Of a stretch of 64,000 nucleotides of DNA, positions 12,234-23,200 are shown in pieces. The DNA is taken from positions 6,215,501 to 6,279,500 of the forward strand of contig JALJCS010000024.1 in assembly GCA_023055355.1 (NCBI GenBank). The letters are read 5' to 3'. Positions within the stretch are counted from its first letter, which is position 1, and each line of letters begins with the position of its first letter. The notes under the pieces are model-generated. The model saw only the letters and a program-made list of their open reading frames with translations. It did no database searches and had not been told where the DNA came from. The stretch comes from Agelaius tricolor. Lineage: Eukaryota; Chordata; Aves; Passeriformes; Icteridae. The translations under genes were made by a program, and so were the position numbers.

Positions 12234-12540
12234 TGGAGGGGAATAGAATCTGAGAAAATAAAGGTAGTATAGAAAGTAATCTTACCCCTAAGGAGTTGCA
12301 GCTGGGCCAATTATTAAAGATTAGGAGCAGGCCTAATCTTTAACAGGCCACATCTGTAACCAATGAGAAGAAGAGTGTTATAAAAGAATGGGTTGGTTGG
12401 TTGGGGATTGGCATTAGTTGGCTACTGTGAGAAGAAAGAGTCAGTGCTTGGAGGAGCTGCCTATGAGAAACACCAAGGAGGTATGAAACTCTTGCAATAA
12501 GGAGACAACAGTGTGGAACCCCTGCAATATAATGACAACA
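12234..12540 (+). mobile_element. Complete solo LTR, 307 bp, with 6-bp target-site duplication
   Basis: The insert begins TGGAGGGGAA and ends AATGACAACA, giving canonical TG...CA ends. It is flanked by identical GAAATC at 12228-12233 and 12541-12546. It interrupts the older LTR exactly between two blocks that are contiguous in that family. In plus orientation it has a CCAAT box (near 12360), a TATA-like TTATAAAAGA (near 12377) and a CAATAA polyadenylation-like signal (near 12495). A 6-bp duplication is typical of class II (ERVK-like) integrases. No internal region remains, so the provirus was lost by LTR-LTR recombination, leaving one LTR. Confidence 0.85.
12314..12343. repeat. 12-bp perfect hairpin inside the solo LTR U3
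   Basis: The arms TTAAAGATTAGG (12314-12325) and CCTAATCTTTAA (12332-12343) are exact complements around a 6-nt loop (AGCAGG). It sits just upstream of the CCAAT and TATA-like motifs of the LTR, in the enhancer part of U3. It could bind a dimeric factor. Any RNA role would require read-through transcription, because U3 lies upstream of the LTR's own start site. Confidence 0.75.
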
Positions 12541-12546
12541 GAAATC
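12541..12546. repeat. Right target-site duplication (GAAATC)
   Basis: This is the copy of 12228-12233 directly after the CA terminus of the solo LTR. The older LTR resumes here. Confidence 0.85.
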
Positions 12547-12875
12547 CTAACAGAAGCTTCGTGGGTAGAGATGTGGACAGGAAGGATCACTCACCCATTG
12601 GTGTCATGGGAATAACAGATTCAGTTTGGGAAGAATTATTATATTATCAATTAGATCAGAGTAGCATAATAAGAAATAAAACTAAATCTTAAGACACTTT
12701 CCTCCTATCCCACCCTTCTTGCTGGATTTAACTGTGCTCCTGATTTTCCCTATCTTCTCCATCCACCTTGGAGCTGGCTGGCATTGGTTCTGTCAGATGT
12801 GGGAGAGGCTTCTGGCAACTTCTCACAGCAGCCACCCTGTAGCATCCCCACTATCAACACCTTGCGTATAAACCT

Positions 12876-14448
12876 ACGCCACTGAGTAAATGGGGGAGAC
12901 AGAGCTCTGTCCTGGCAGCACATGTGGGCACTGAGGGGGTTTAGTACACTGTGATGGGCACTGCTGGGAGCCAGACTTTGATGTAGAGCAATGTGGAGCT
13001 GAAACAACCCCTGTGGGACAGAGGTACCTGGAGTGCCCTTCCAGGATCAGTCACCAGCACAGCTTCATCCAGGTAGGAGGGGCAGCGTTCTCCTGTGCAC
13101 AGCGTGGACAAGGCTGGCAAGGAAACGCAAGAGAGAGCACAGAACAGAGTTTAATAATGAACATATGACTCTCAAAGCACAGCCTCAGAGGCTGATTTAT
13201 CGACACTGAGACAATGGACTATTGTGCTGTGTCACAGGGACCATTCCACTGGCTCTATTCATTCCTACAGATATATGAACTGCCCATCTCTTATAAATGA
13301 TCTCCTCTTGTCTTAGGTTGGTGCCTTCTCACTTCTTTTCTCTCCTGCTTTTCCTGGAGGGTATTTTTGAGCTGTAATATATAAATATTTGGCACCAGTG
13401 CATTATTTTTTTCCTTGGCTGTGGTCAATGGCAGCATGTAAGAGCGTTGTCTAAGGGGGATTTTGCTACTTGTAGCAAAACCAGATCCTCTCACTACAGT
13501 TTGTTCTGCTCTTTCATATTCTGGCAGGTAATGTGACCAGGCAATCAATGGTAATTACTACTGCCTGAGGACTAAGACATCAGGTACTCTGCTGCAAACT
13601 GCAAACCTGCTCTCCCCAGGTTCTTTCTGAATGGTGCCACCAAGTATTGGTGAGGCCTTGAAAATCCCCCAGGAAAATTGAATTTGCATTGTTATTGTAT
13701 AAATAGGAAAACAAAGGCACAGTCAAGTCCCAACACAAATTATGAACTGTGATTCTGGGACACCCCAGTTCCTGGCTTCCCAGTGCTGATGCCAAGGGCC
13801 CCATTCTCTTGTGTTGTGAGATCTGTGTTTCCCACCAATGTAGAGTGGAAGAGAATTGCTGTTTGAGAATAGAAGGAAATGTTTACTATCTTTGTTCAAT
13901 TTCCATTTCCTTTGGCCCAAATAATGCAGTGAAGTACAAGACTGGAAGAGGGAAAAGTGTCAAAACTTAGCATTCAACTAAGGAAATGTCAGCACTAATA
14001 GTGTTCGTGCAGTGTTAATTCAGGCCCCTCCATGCATGTGCATTTGAAGACAGATTATAGTTGCACACATTGTTTCCTCTAGTCCCCCACCTCATTTAGT
14101 ACCCAGAAAGGATGATGCCCAGTTAGTGAGCAATTAGTCAATAATTTCTTCTACCCTTACTGTTGTGGAAGGGTCTAGTGTCTTATTTAATATCCATCTT
14201 TAAACACTGCTCTGAATACAGCGTTACTCAATTTCTCCTGGGTATGTCTCTGGTACTCTTTGGTGTTTGGGTACTTCAAAAACACAAGTACTTCTTGTCA
14301 CAGCCTGCAAGTTAATTAGTGAGATCAAGCCCCTTGTACCGGGGAGGGAACCAAGGCACAGACTGAGGTTGGAAACCATTTTTAAATTGGGATGTTCAGT
14401 GGAAAGACACTGAGGTGTTGGTGTATAACATGAGAACAGAGCTGGGGG
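12876..14448. other. No recognisable feature
   Basis: This is unique DNA with unrelated open frames under 90 codons. No repeat, splice pair or regulatory cluster is recognised. Confidence 0.5.
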
Positions 14449-14870
14449 AGGGTCTGGAGCACAAGTCTGATGAGGAGCACCTGAGGGAGCCTGGGGGTAT
14501 TTTATCTGGAGAAAAGAAGGCTCAGGGGAGACCTTATCACTTTCTATAACTATCTGAAAGGAGGTTGTAACCAGGTGGGGGTCAGCCTATTTTCTCAGGC
14601 AACAAGCAATAGGACAAGAGGAAAAGGCTTTAATTTGCACCAGGAGTGGTTAAGATGGGATATTACAAATAAATTCTTTGTTCAAAGAGTGGTCAAGCAT
14701 TGGAACAGACTGCCCAGGCAGGTAGTATAATTACCATCCCTAGAAATGTTCAAAATAAATGTAGATGTGGTGTTTAGGGACATGGTTTAATGGTGGGCTT
14801 GGCAATGCTGGGTTATTGGTTGGATTGGATCATATTAGGGGGCTTTTCCAACCTTAATTATTCTATGATA
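14449..14870 (+). mobile_element. CR1 LINE, 5'-truncated copy (~420 bp)
   Basis: This sense-strand CR1 runs from the 'ggtctggagcacaagtctga' block, through 'gagcacctgagggagcctgg', 'gaaaagaaggctcagggga', 'aacaagcaataggacaagag' and 'cattggaacagactgccc', to 'tccaaccttaattattctat'. All blocks are in the canonical order without large gaps, so it is a simple 5' truncation. Substitutions are numerous ('attctatgata' for the terminal octamer), suggesting an old copy. It has no intact ORF. Confidence 0.93.
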
Positions 14871-17800
14871 CCAATGACTGTTTCCTTTGTTTCTAACTGC
14901 TTGATCCAAGCTTATGGCAGAATGACTTCAGTTTAGGATTACCACTAATCACTAATTCAGGTCTTTCCCTGCAAAACAGCCATGTAGGCCTCCCTGCTGT
15001 TTCCTGTGTATGAGCTGGGGAGGTGCTGTGCTGGAGCTCTGAGCCTTGGCACTCAGCAGTGACAGGTAGACCAGGCTAGTTAAACATGGAGTAAACCCAA
15101 CAGATCTGCTCTGGCAGGTCCTGCCAGACAGAGCAGGAGAGTGTCTGAACCCTGCTGGCAGAGCTGCCAGGGCAGGCTGGGAGCCAGCAGGCTGGGCTCA
15201 GGCACGAGCGCTGTGCTGGGCAGAGACCGGACGCACGGAGCAGAGCCTGCTCTGGGGGCTGATCTTGCAGAGCAGTACAGGCACAGCTAATACAGCCTTG
15301 GCCTCGGGTTTTCAGGATTAAAGGCAGCATTGGTGCTGCTGGAGCCAAGAGGAAGCGTCAGTCTTCAGAAAGTGTCCCCCAAAAACTGCAGGCCAGTTTC
15401 AGAAATAATCTGCAAGCAATTTGTCCATGGTCATTTGGGAAATCTGTGGCAGGCTGGAAATATGATGCAGACATCCATCTCCAGCCCAGTGTTTTAATAA
15501 CAAAGCTGTACTTCCCAGATATCACCTACTTTGTTATTTTTTCCTCTGTCAGAAACATTCTTTATACGTGTCTATTTTTTTTCCATAACGGCTTTATAAG
15601 GGTGGATCTCTGTTACAGACCATTTTTTTCACACTGAACATTGAGGATATTCTAATGAATTTAGTTGGTAGAGCCCTGTGAAAATATTTTTGACGATTAA
15701 CATTCAAGCACTCCAAATACATTTGCTAGCCTGCAAGAACATCAAGCAGCAAGAATTTAATTCATGAGATGCAATGTACGGGGACCTGCAGCTAAAAGAT
15801 ACTAGCATTTTAGGAACCACAATCCAAGGGGAAAAATGCTATAGTGTGTTGGATTCCAAAATATCAGTGAGTTGGGGTAAACAGAAATGCTGTTCTGTAA
15901 AGTGATGCTTAGGGAATAGCTAGTCAAACCTTTCCGCTTTGTGAAATTAATACTTCCAGGCACAAAACTGATCCCTTTGAAACCTTTTAGTCTTTTACAT
16001 CTTCTTGTTAGTATTCTTCTGTGCAAGTTAGACACGACTTAAGCAGCTAATTTCAACTGGTGCTTAATTTTTGCAGAAACTGGATACCTGGTGACTCAGG
16101 GGCTGAGGTCAGTGAAAGGATCTGTCCAACCATTTGTCCAGGAGATGGTAAGGCCAGAGCCTTGTGGTTGTTCTTAACCAACTTAGTCAAAGATTGATGT
16201 ATATCAAAGAAGACCACACTTCCCTCCACACTTCAATAACTAAAAAAAGAAATGCAGTTAGCTGAAAAGGTTATTGTGAGAAGCCCTGTTTAGACACTCG
16301 TTACTGTGTTTCTTTACCTGCATGCCACGGAGACAGTTTTAAGAGCAAAGTCATCCTCTCCACAGGGTGCAGAGCTCTACTGGCTATTTTAAGACACAGA
16401 GGCAGCAGGAGAGGAAGGACTACTGATGATTTGAGAAATGATAATCACTGTGCAAGGGCAAGATGCACAAGTGCCAGTGACTCAGAAAATTGTGTGCCAG
16501 CCAGAGGGAGGACTGCAGGGTGAAGGGGTGGTGGAGGAACAACCTCTGCACAGCCCAGGCTCAGGAAGCTGCTGTTCCTTTCAGGCACAAGCGTTCTGTG
16601 GTGACTCAGTTCAAAGCTACATCAGCCAATTGTGAGATATTTCTGAGCAGTGAATTGTGAACAACTCTGCATCCACCTCTTTGAAATCACATTGCAGAGA
16701 TTTTTGTGGTGCCAGAGTTCTGATTTAAGGACAGGTTCTGTTTTTGTGGCAGGGGATAAGAAGGGTCATTTCTGGAGAGTTGTTTGTGTAAGCTGCAGCA
16801 GTGAATTAATGATTAGATGGGGTAGAGCAAGCTAAAAAACCAAACAGTTAAACCTGTGGATATAGTTTGGACCCCAGATTCTTCCTGGATTAACATTGGT
16901 TACAAGCACCTAAAGTAGCAAGAGACAAATCTGGTGAAATAACTACACATGGGGAAGTCTCCAAGACCATAGAGGGAACATAGCCAAGGTATCTAACTTG
17001 GACATCTGAGGTTTGGTATGATGCCATGAGATGGAGAATGTGAGGTCAAGAGGACCCAGGTGTCATTTCCTGATGAGGTGAAGGTGGGTCTCTGTGTTGT
17101 ACAGAATACAGAAGCCTTTGCATAAAATGTCAGAGAAAATTCAGGAATTCAGATGAGCAACTGCAGAGATGTTTGGGAAGTGCAGTAATACTTTTGATAA
17201 TTCATGAAAAGGCTATTGCTAAAATATAGAGGCAGAGACAAAGATGATGAGAAACAAACCCACAGGCTGAAAAATGTTTTCCAGCACTATGAAACACATG
17301 GTGTCCTTTCAGCAGCAGAGCATAGGCCACTTCAATACTACCCAAAAATGTCAATTGCCTAATTGTCCTGTGCAATTCCTCATCCCAGTGGGGGCCTTGC
17401 CCTAGGTTCTCACATCTCCCAAGTCCTGTCATTATTAGCAGTATGTGTGGCTTCTGGATCTCAGGATGAATTTGAAGGCCAGTGAGACCCCATGGCTTCT
17501 TCATCAGTCTTTCAGCCAGACAGGGACCAACTGGCCTTGGTATGAGCCTGTGTCACTGCAGCCAGCAAAACACAACACTAAAACATGAAGAGCTTTCAAA
17601 AAGAATACTTGGGGGTTTTATTGGCATATTGTCCACGGGGAAGTGGGAGAGAGAGATTTGGAAGCAATGTTAGAGAAGTGTTAAGAAGCTGTCAGTGTAA
17701 TGCTGTCATGTGTTAATTAATGCAGGGGAGAAGATGATTATACTGAAATTATACAAATAGCCTTATCTCAGGTTAGCAGCAATTGACTGGCGTTTAAATC

Positions 17801-20189
17801 ATTCACCAGAATTAATTAAACATTGCATCCAAATGCCTCAGAAATTATCATGGTGCAAATCATCCCAGAACAATAGCAAGCCTCACCATTAGTTGGTATG
17901 AGTTGGTTTACTCCAGTGACTTTAAAATACCTTATCAAACCAGTCAAGCAATAGGAAACAATAATCAAAGGACTTATTTCAACCACTGAACAATTCCAGC
18001 AGCAGCTCAGAAGAAGAGAGGATATTGTTATCAATTTTCCCAGCACAATGTCTCAGACCAAAAGCCATTACAAAGAAAGAAAAATATCACAACCTGAGGG
18101 GCTGCCTCTCTGCTCCTGGAGAGATACTCAGAAACAGGCCAAATTTACCACTTTGTTTTGAGGCAAACTTAGCCACCATCTCCCCATGCACAGTAGGCCT
18201 GTGGATATTTGCCCATGTGGTTATAGAAGCCAGAGAAAATCAACTTCATCCACTCCAGGAGCAGTTGGGTGGACTTAGTTTGAGGTGAGGCTGTCAGATC
18301 ACTAAGGGAGCATAAGTCACAAAGTTTTTTGAGACATCTGGGCTTCAGTAAGCTTTGGAGATCCCTCAGCTTCTGAGGTGACAAAAAAGGTTCTCCAAAG
18401 TTGGTAGGATTGCTCAGGGTGGAGAGCTGTATGTGTGGGAATGTGAGCAGTCCAGGAAAGGAGCAGTTCTTCCACCCTGCTGCCCACTTCCCTTCTTAAA
18501 CCCCAGGAAGATATGTGAGCAGAAAATTCTTAATCTTACAAGTTAATCTGAAAAGCTTTCTGTAGCTGTAAAAGTAATTCCAAACTGCAGATGTTCACAG
18601 CTTGTAAATCTTATGACTGCATGCAAACCCAAGTAAAAGCACAGGAAACCCATGCACCCATCACCAGTGAATAAATTCAATTAACATCTAGCTTGTTACT
18701 CGAGTCCTTGTGCTACAAACCTGTCAAACACTCATCCCAGCAGAGGCAGAGGTGCCTTTTGAAGTGGCCCTGTGAGCCTCCAGCTGAGCTCGTCAGCTCA
18801 AATCAGCAAAGCCTTCAATCCTCTGCCCACCACATCACAAGCATGCCCTTCTCAGCTCATTGGATTGCTCTTGCTGGACTTTTTGACATAAGCTGCCTCT
18901 CTCCAGCTCCATTTTCTTCAACAGTGCCTAGGGATTCTCCTGTGACAACTGATGATAAGGTGAATTTGTTCTACATGAATTACAGTTGCTGTTTCTCCCT
19001 TCCCTGGGGAGAGCAGTGATTATTTCCCTCTCAGGAGTTGTGCTGGGTTTCTGGCATTTGCACTCTCTGGCATGTCAGTAGGAGATGGTGCAAACCTGTG
19101 TGGCTTCCAGTGCATCTCTTGGCTGCTGGACTCCCAGCTACTGGCCCCAGTCCTGTGGGTCTGGTCCTCAGGATATTGCAGGATAAACAACAGCCAACAG
19201 TCAGCTAATGCCTCTTAAATTAATTTTTTTATTGTTACTCTGCAAACAGTGTATTAAAGACAATTTGAGACAAGGAGGAAAGTCAGGATCACAATGAGTT
19301 ATTTTTTGATACAGGGCATATCCATGGCTGCCATCTGGCTGGGCTCTCTCTGAAGATCCTTTAGCTTCCCTCTCCTACTGCTCAGTGCTTGTGCTGGGCA
19401 GCATTTTAGCATCATGGTTTACTCCCTGCAAAGGGTACATGGACTGTTTGCAAGCTGAGAAGCTTTCCTCCACCTGCAGTGGGGTTCCCCAGACACTCCC
19501 ATTGGAAGTCACCCTCCTGGGGGCTACTTGGGGAAACCAGGCCCCTTTGCAGTGCTACAGGGGTCTGCAATGCAACAGGGGACACTGTAGGGCCAGGGAC
19601 TGTCACCTCCTAGCACTCACATCTCTGAGGTGCCTTTACTCATACTGTGGCCACGTGTACTCAGAGCTGCAGTCACAGCCCCAGGGTCTGCCCTACAGGC
19701 AGTCAGGCAGGGCAGCTGCTGCCACACTGCTGCATTTCAGAGAGGCACAGGGAGCAGCCAGGGCTCAGTCATCCCATGTGTGCTTGTCAAAGTCAACACA
19801 GGAAGGCAGCCCTAAGTGAAAAACAGCCTTCCTCTTCACCATTCACCTTTGTCACCTCTTCTGCCAGTGATCAAATTCCCAGCTTTGCTCTGGAAACCTT
19901 CCAAAACTCCCCTAATCTCTGCAAGTTTTCTGTCTACCTTTTCCTATCTTTGTGGTGGTTGGCAATTTTCTCATCCAGTTATTAAAACATGATCCTAATA
20001 TGCAAGGGGCACCTAGAGAAACAACAGCAATAAAAAAGATGCTTTATGCATAAAGAAATGACAGCCATAATCTAGTTGGGGGAAAATGCAAAATTTTAAT
20101 TGCAATGTGAGTGGCACACAGAGAAGGACATGGTTTTCACATGTGTTCAAGGAACCAACATATTTCTGATATAATTACAGACAGTATTT
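14871..20189. other. No recognisable gene; one GC-rich pocket
   Basis: Around 15100-15300 the DNA is GC-rich, with five CpGs clustered in about 40 bases (15205-15245). A 90-codon minus frame spans it but is unrecognised. Other open frames (108 codons at 18693, 144 codons at 19385) overlap antisense frames and lack any known domain. No repeat family is recognised. Confidence 0.5.
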
Positions 20190-20229
20190 CTGTAAAAACC
20201 TGTAAATTCTGTAAAAAATTCTGTAAAAC
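20190..20229. repeat. Degenerate short tandem repeat (CTGTAAA x4)
   Basis: CTGTAAA occurs at 20190, 20200, 20209 and 20221, separated by A/T-rich spacers of 2-5 bases. It is a small imperfect minisatellite-like cluster with no evident function. Confidence 0.6.
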
Positions 20230-23200
20230 CGCAGCAGTCAGCAGTGTTAGGAAGTTTAGCAAAAGGAAATGTGGTATCTAGATGGCTACAGTTCAGAATA
20301 ATGCACCAGACAACAGATTATTAAAAAAACCACCCATATGTACCCAAAAAATGGAACAGAAAAAGGAATAGACAAAGCCACAAGATCATCTGAAGTGGAA
20401 CCAGGTAGGAAAACTGATGAGATCAAATCCATCTGAAAATGTTTTTGTTTTGGTGCATGCAACTTACCTACCAGGAGGACAAGATTTGTGCAGCAGCCAC
20501 TGCCCAGCCTGATGCAGGATGCCCAGGAGCATTTCTAACCTCCCAAAATACAGCAGAGCACAAGCCCTTATCCCTACACAAGTCTGAGTGCAAGCCTTGG
20601 TCTGCCCTGTCATTTCTGTATCCACAAGGTGAGCCTCTTGTTTTGCTTATACTGTGGGCTGCTGTAATTGCTTTCATCAGATGCCAGCCCTTGGTAGGTC
20701 TCATTTAGGTTTGGGGGCTTTTTTTAGTAGCTGAAAAACTGGAAGTAAATTGGATTTTGTGTTTGCTCTGAAAGCTCTCCAAATGTTCATGTAAATGAAA
20801 AATCTTTGTCCTCTAGACTCCTATGGCAAATAAAATTTGGGGTTTTTTTAATTTATGGTAGGACAAAGGAGTACAGCAACAGCAAGTCTTGTTTCCAATG
20901 ATACTGGTTAGAAAGAGATGCTGTGATGCCAATTGTATTTCTTGTGCCCTGCAAGGCCTGCTATTCTGCTGCAGTGTGAGTGGGGCTGAATGATGTGGGG
21001 AGTCCTGGATGGAACTTGAATACCTGAGTTTCTTTTACACCTGCCCTAAGCCACACAAAGGGCAAAAGCAAGGTCTGTTTTCAGCTTTGGTCTTCCTTTT
21101 GACCCAGGCTTGGCAGTGGGGTCAGGCATCTGTCCTTGACAGGAAAGTGCTGCGGTGAATTTTGCCAGCAGTCAGTGGTGTGCAGCAGTGCTAAAGGTTT
21201 CCACATCCATGAGGTTCAAGTCTCTCTCAGCAGGATGGATGCAGCATCTGCCAATGAAAGAGATTACACTGAAAACACTTCTTTGCTCTTGACTCACTTT
21301 TATCTCTTGTGCAAAATACTTCACTTACCATACTGCCTCCATTAATTTATACAGAAACAATTACTTAGCAGGAAATACTGACTTTTCAAACTAGGGGGAG
21401 AGGGAAAAGAGGGTCTCTGGGCTCAGAATTTCCAGCAGTTTTTCACCTGTCTGCTCAAACACTGCAGGGAGCTGTACAAGTCCTCAGTAGCTTGGCCATG
21501 GGCAGACTCTTTGGACCAGGCTTTGTTAAAAGTTTCTCCCACAAGTAACCCCAGAGGATGTTACTATGGACATGTACAGCAAAGGTTGTTTAAGTTCCTC
21601 TCTCTGCCTCTGGGTGTTTCCTGTCTCAGGAGTGGGGATGGAATGAGCTTACATCAATTTCTCTTTGGCAAATATGGAAGCAGCCCTGTGAAGGTAGAGT
21701 GCAAATATCCCTCTTTACATGCCTTCTGCTACCAGGAAAAAAAGCAGCACTCATCAACCTGACATCTTGTCAGGTTCCATAATATTGCTTGACTTTTCAC
21801 TTCAAGTACCCTTTTCAGATGTTTAAGCCCATGTGAGAAACGTTTCATTCATCAAGGTACTTGGAAATTGTTAAGTATCGAAATCAATGGAAGTCGTTTG
21901 TTGGCTTAAGAGGAAGGCTGGTGGATCACCTGTGATCCTGCATGTGGTACAGCTCAGTACAGCTCTTCCATCAAGTATCACAGGCTTAGCTCCTATTCAA
22001 GTGATTCTAAAGTCTTCAGGAGCAACCAGCAGGTGAACAAGCAGCTTTCTGACCTTGCAGACATTTGAGTGGCTCTATGTCCCTGAGAAGCTTTGGCCAA
22101 CAGCTCTGTTTCAGTTCTGTGGTGTGTTACCAGGCAGGAGGAGGCACAGAATGGATGCATCCCTGATACACTTCATTCTGTTGGCAGGTGGGAGAGTTCT
22201 TGCTTTCCAAAATGCAGGGAATAGCACATAAAGCCTTGTTCATATCTCCAGCTTTCTTTGATGCATCTGAAAAGAGACTGAAAGTTGCCTTTTCTGGGAT
22301 TTACTTCCAACAACCATTAATGGCACTTTGGATTCAGCCTTCCTTGGTTTCCCTTCCTCAGACCTTTCCAATGTGCTGCCCATCTTGCATTTTCTATAGT
22401 TTTAGGCAGAGACATGCCTTGGAGGAAGATGTTTTAAGAACAGCTTCCCTGTTTTTTATATCTGTAGCAATAAATCCTGTTCACAGGATAATGTGGTGCC
22501 CACTAAGTGCAGACCATTCTGGAACAGCAGTTTGCTGCAGCCTACAAATAAAATGGATTACTTCAGTTATTTTAAGGTATTTCCAGTTGCAGTTATTCCT
22601 CAACAACATGGATGGATATTTTTCCAAACTAGGACACAGCTGGTTTATATTATAGCTGCACTCACAGCATCTGAGAAGGAGTCAGATGAGTCATCCCAAG
22701 AACCTTTCAGATGTGGGGTGGGAAATCTATTCATGTATTATCAGAAGCTGATCCCATATCCAACAGTCTGTTACACAGAGCAGATAAGCAATGGATCTGG
22801 TGAGAAAAGCTCAGCTTCTGATGCCCTTTCTCTCTTTCCAAAAAGAGAGAAAAAAATAAGATAGAGGCAAACTTGACTGTTCACAGAAGAGATATTTGGT
22901 GTGTTGCAGGGAGGAACACAGCACAAAGTTAAATCAAACTTCCAGCGAAACCAGCAACAGGTTTCAAATCCTGTCTGTGGAGGTTGGAAGGGTTAGTGTG
23001 GGTGCTGGCAGAGCTGGGAGCTGTTGGGACATCTGTGTCACACCCTGCAGGGAGCTGCCAGGCCACCTGCCTGGCTTTGGGCACCAGGAGCCTGCTGGGC
23101 AGGAGGAGGTGTGAGGCCACCCTGACCAGCACAGGACTCAGCCTCCAGGGAAGAGGGAGATGCAATGGCCACAAATGAGCACTGGAAACCTGGCTGGTGA

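Larger units (their letters stand above)
12148..12875 (-). mobile_element. Old retroviral LTR fragment (probably ERVL-type), split by a later LTR
   Basis: The outer parts, 12148-12233 and 12541-12875, read continuously as a known avian LTR family once the insert at 12234-12540 is ignored. Landmarks are 'gggttaaccctcattgg', 'tatcactccccctcctcaac', 'gcttcgtgggtagag', 'atcactcacccattgg', 'atcagagtagcataataag', 'aactaaatcttaagacac' and 'ccaccttggagctggctggc'. The 'ggttaaccc' end corresponds to the 3' edge of that family, so the element lies on the minus strand. No retroviral coding region flanks it. The right boundary is approximate, and the class assignment is from memory. Confidence 0.75.

Noticed and set aside
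15100..15300. GC-rich pocket with a cluster of five CpGs, possible exon
   Set aside because: It is too short for a CpG island, has no convincing splice pair, and the minus frame across it is unrecognised.
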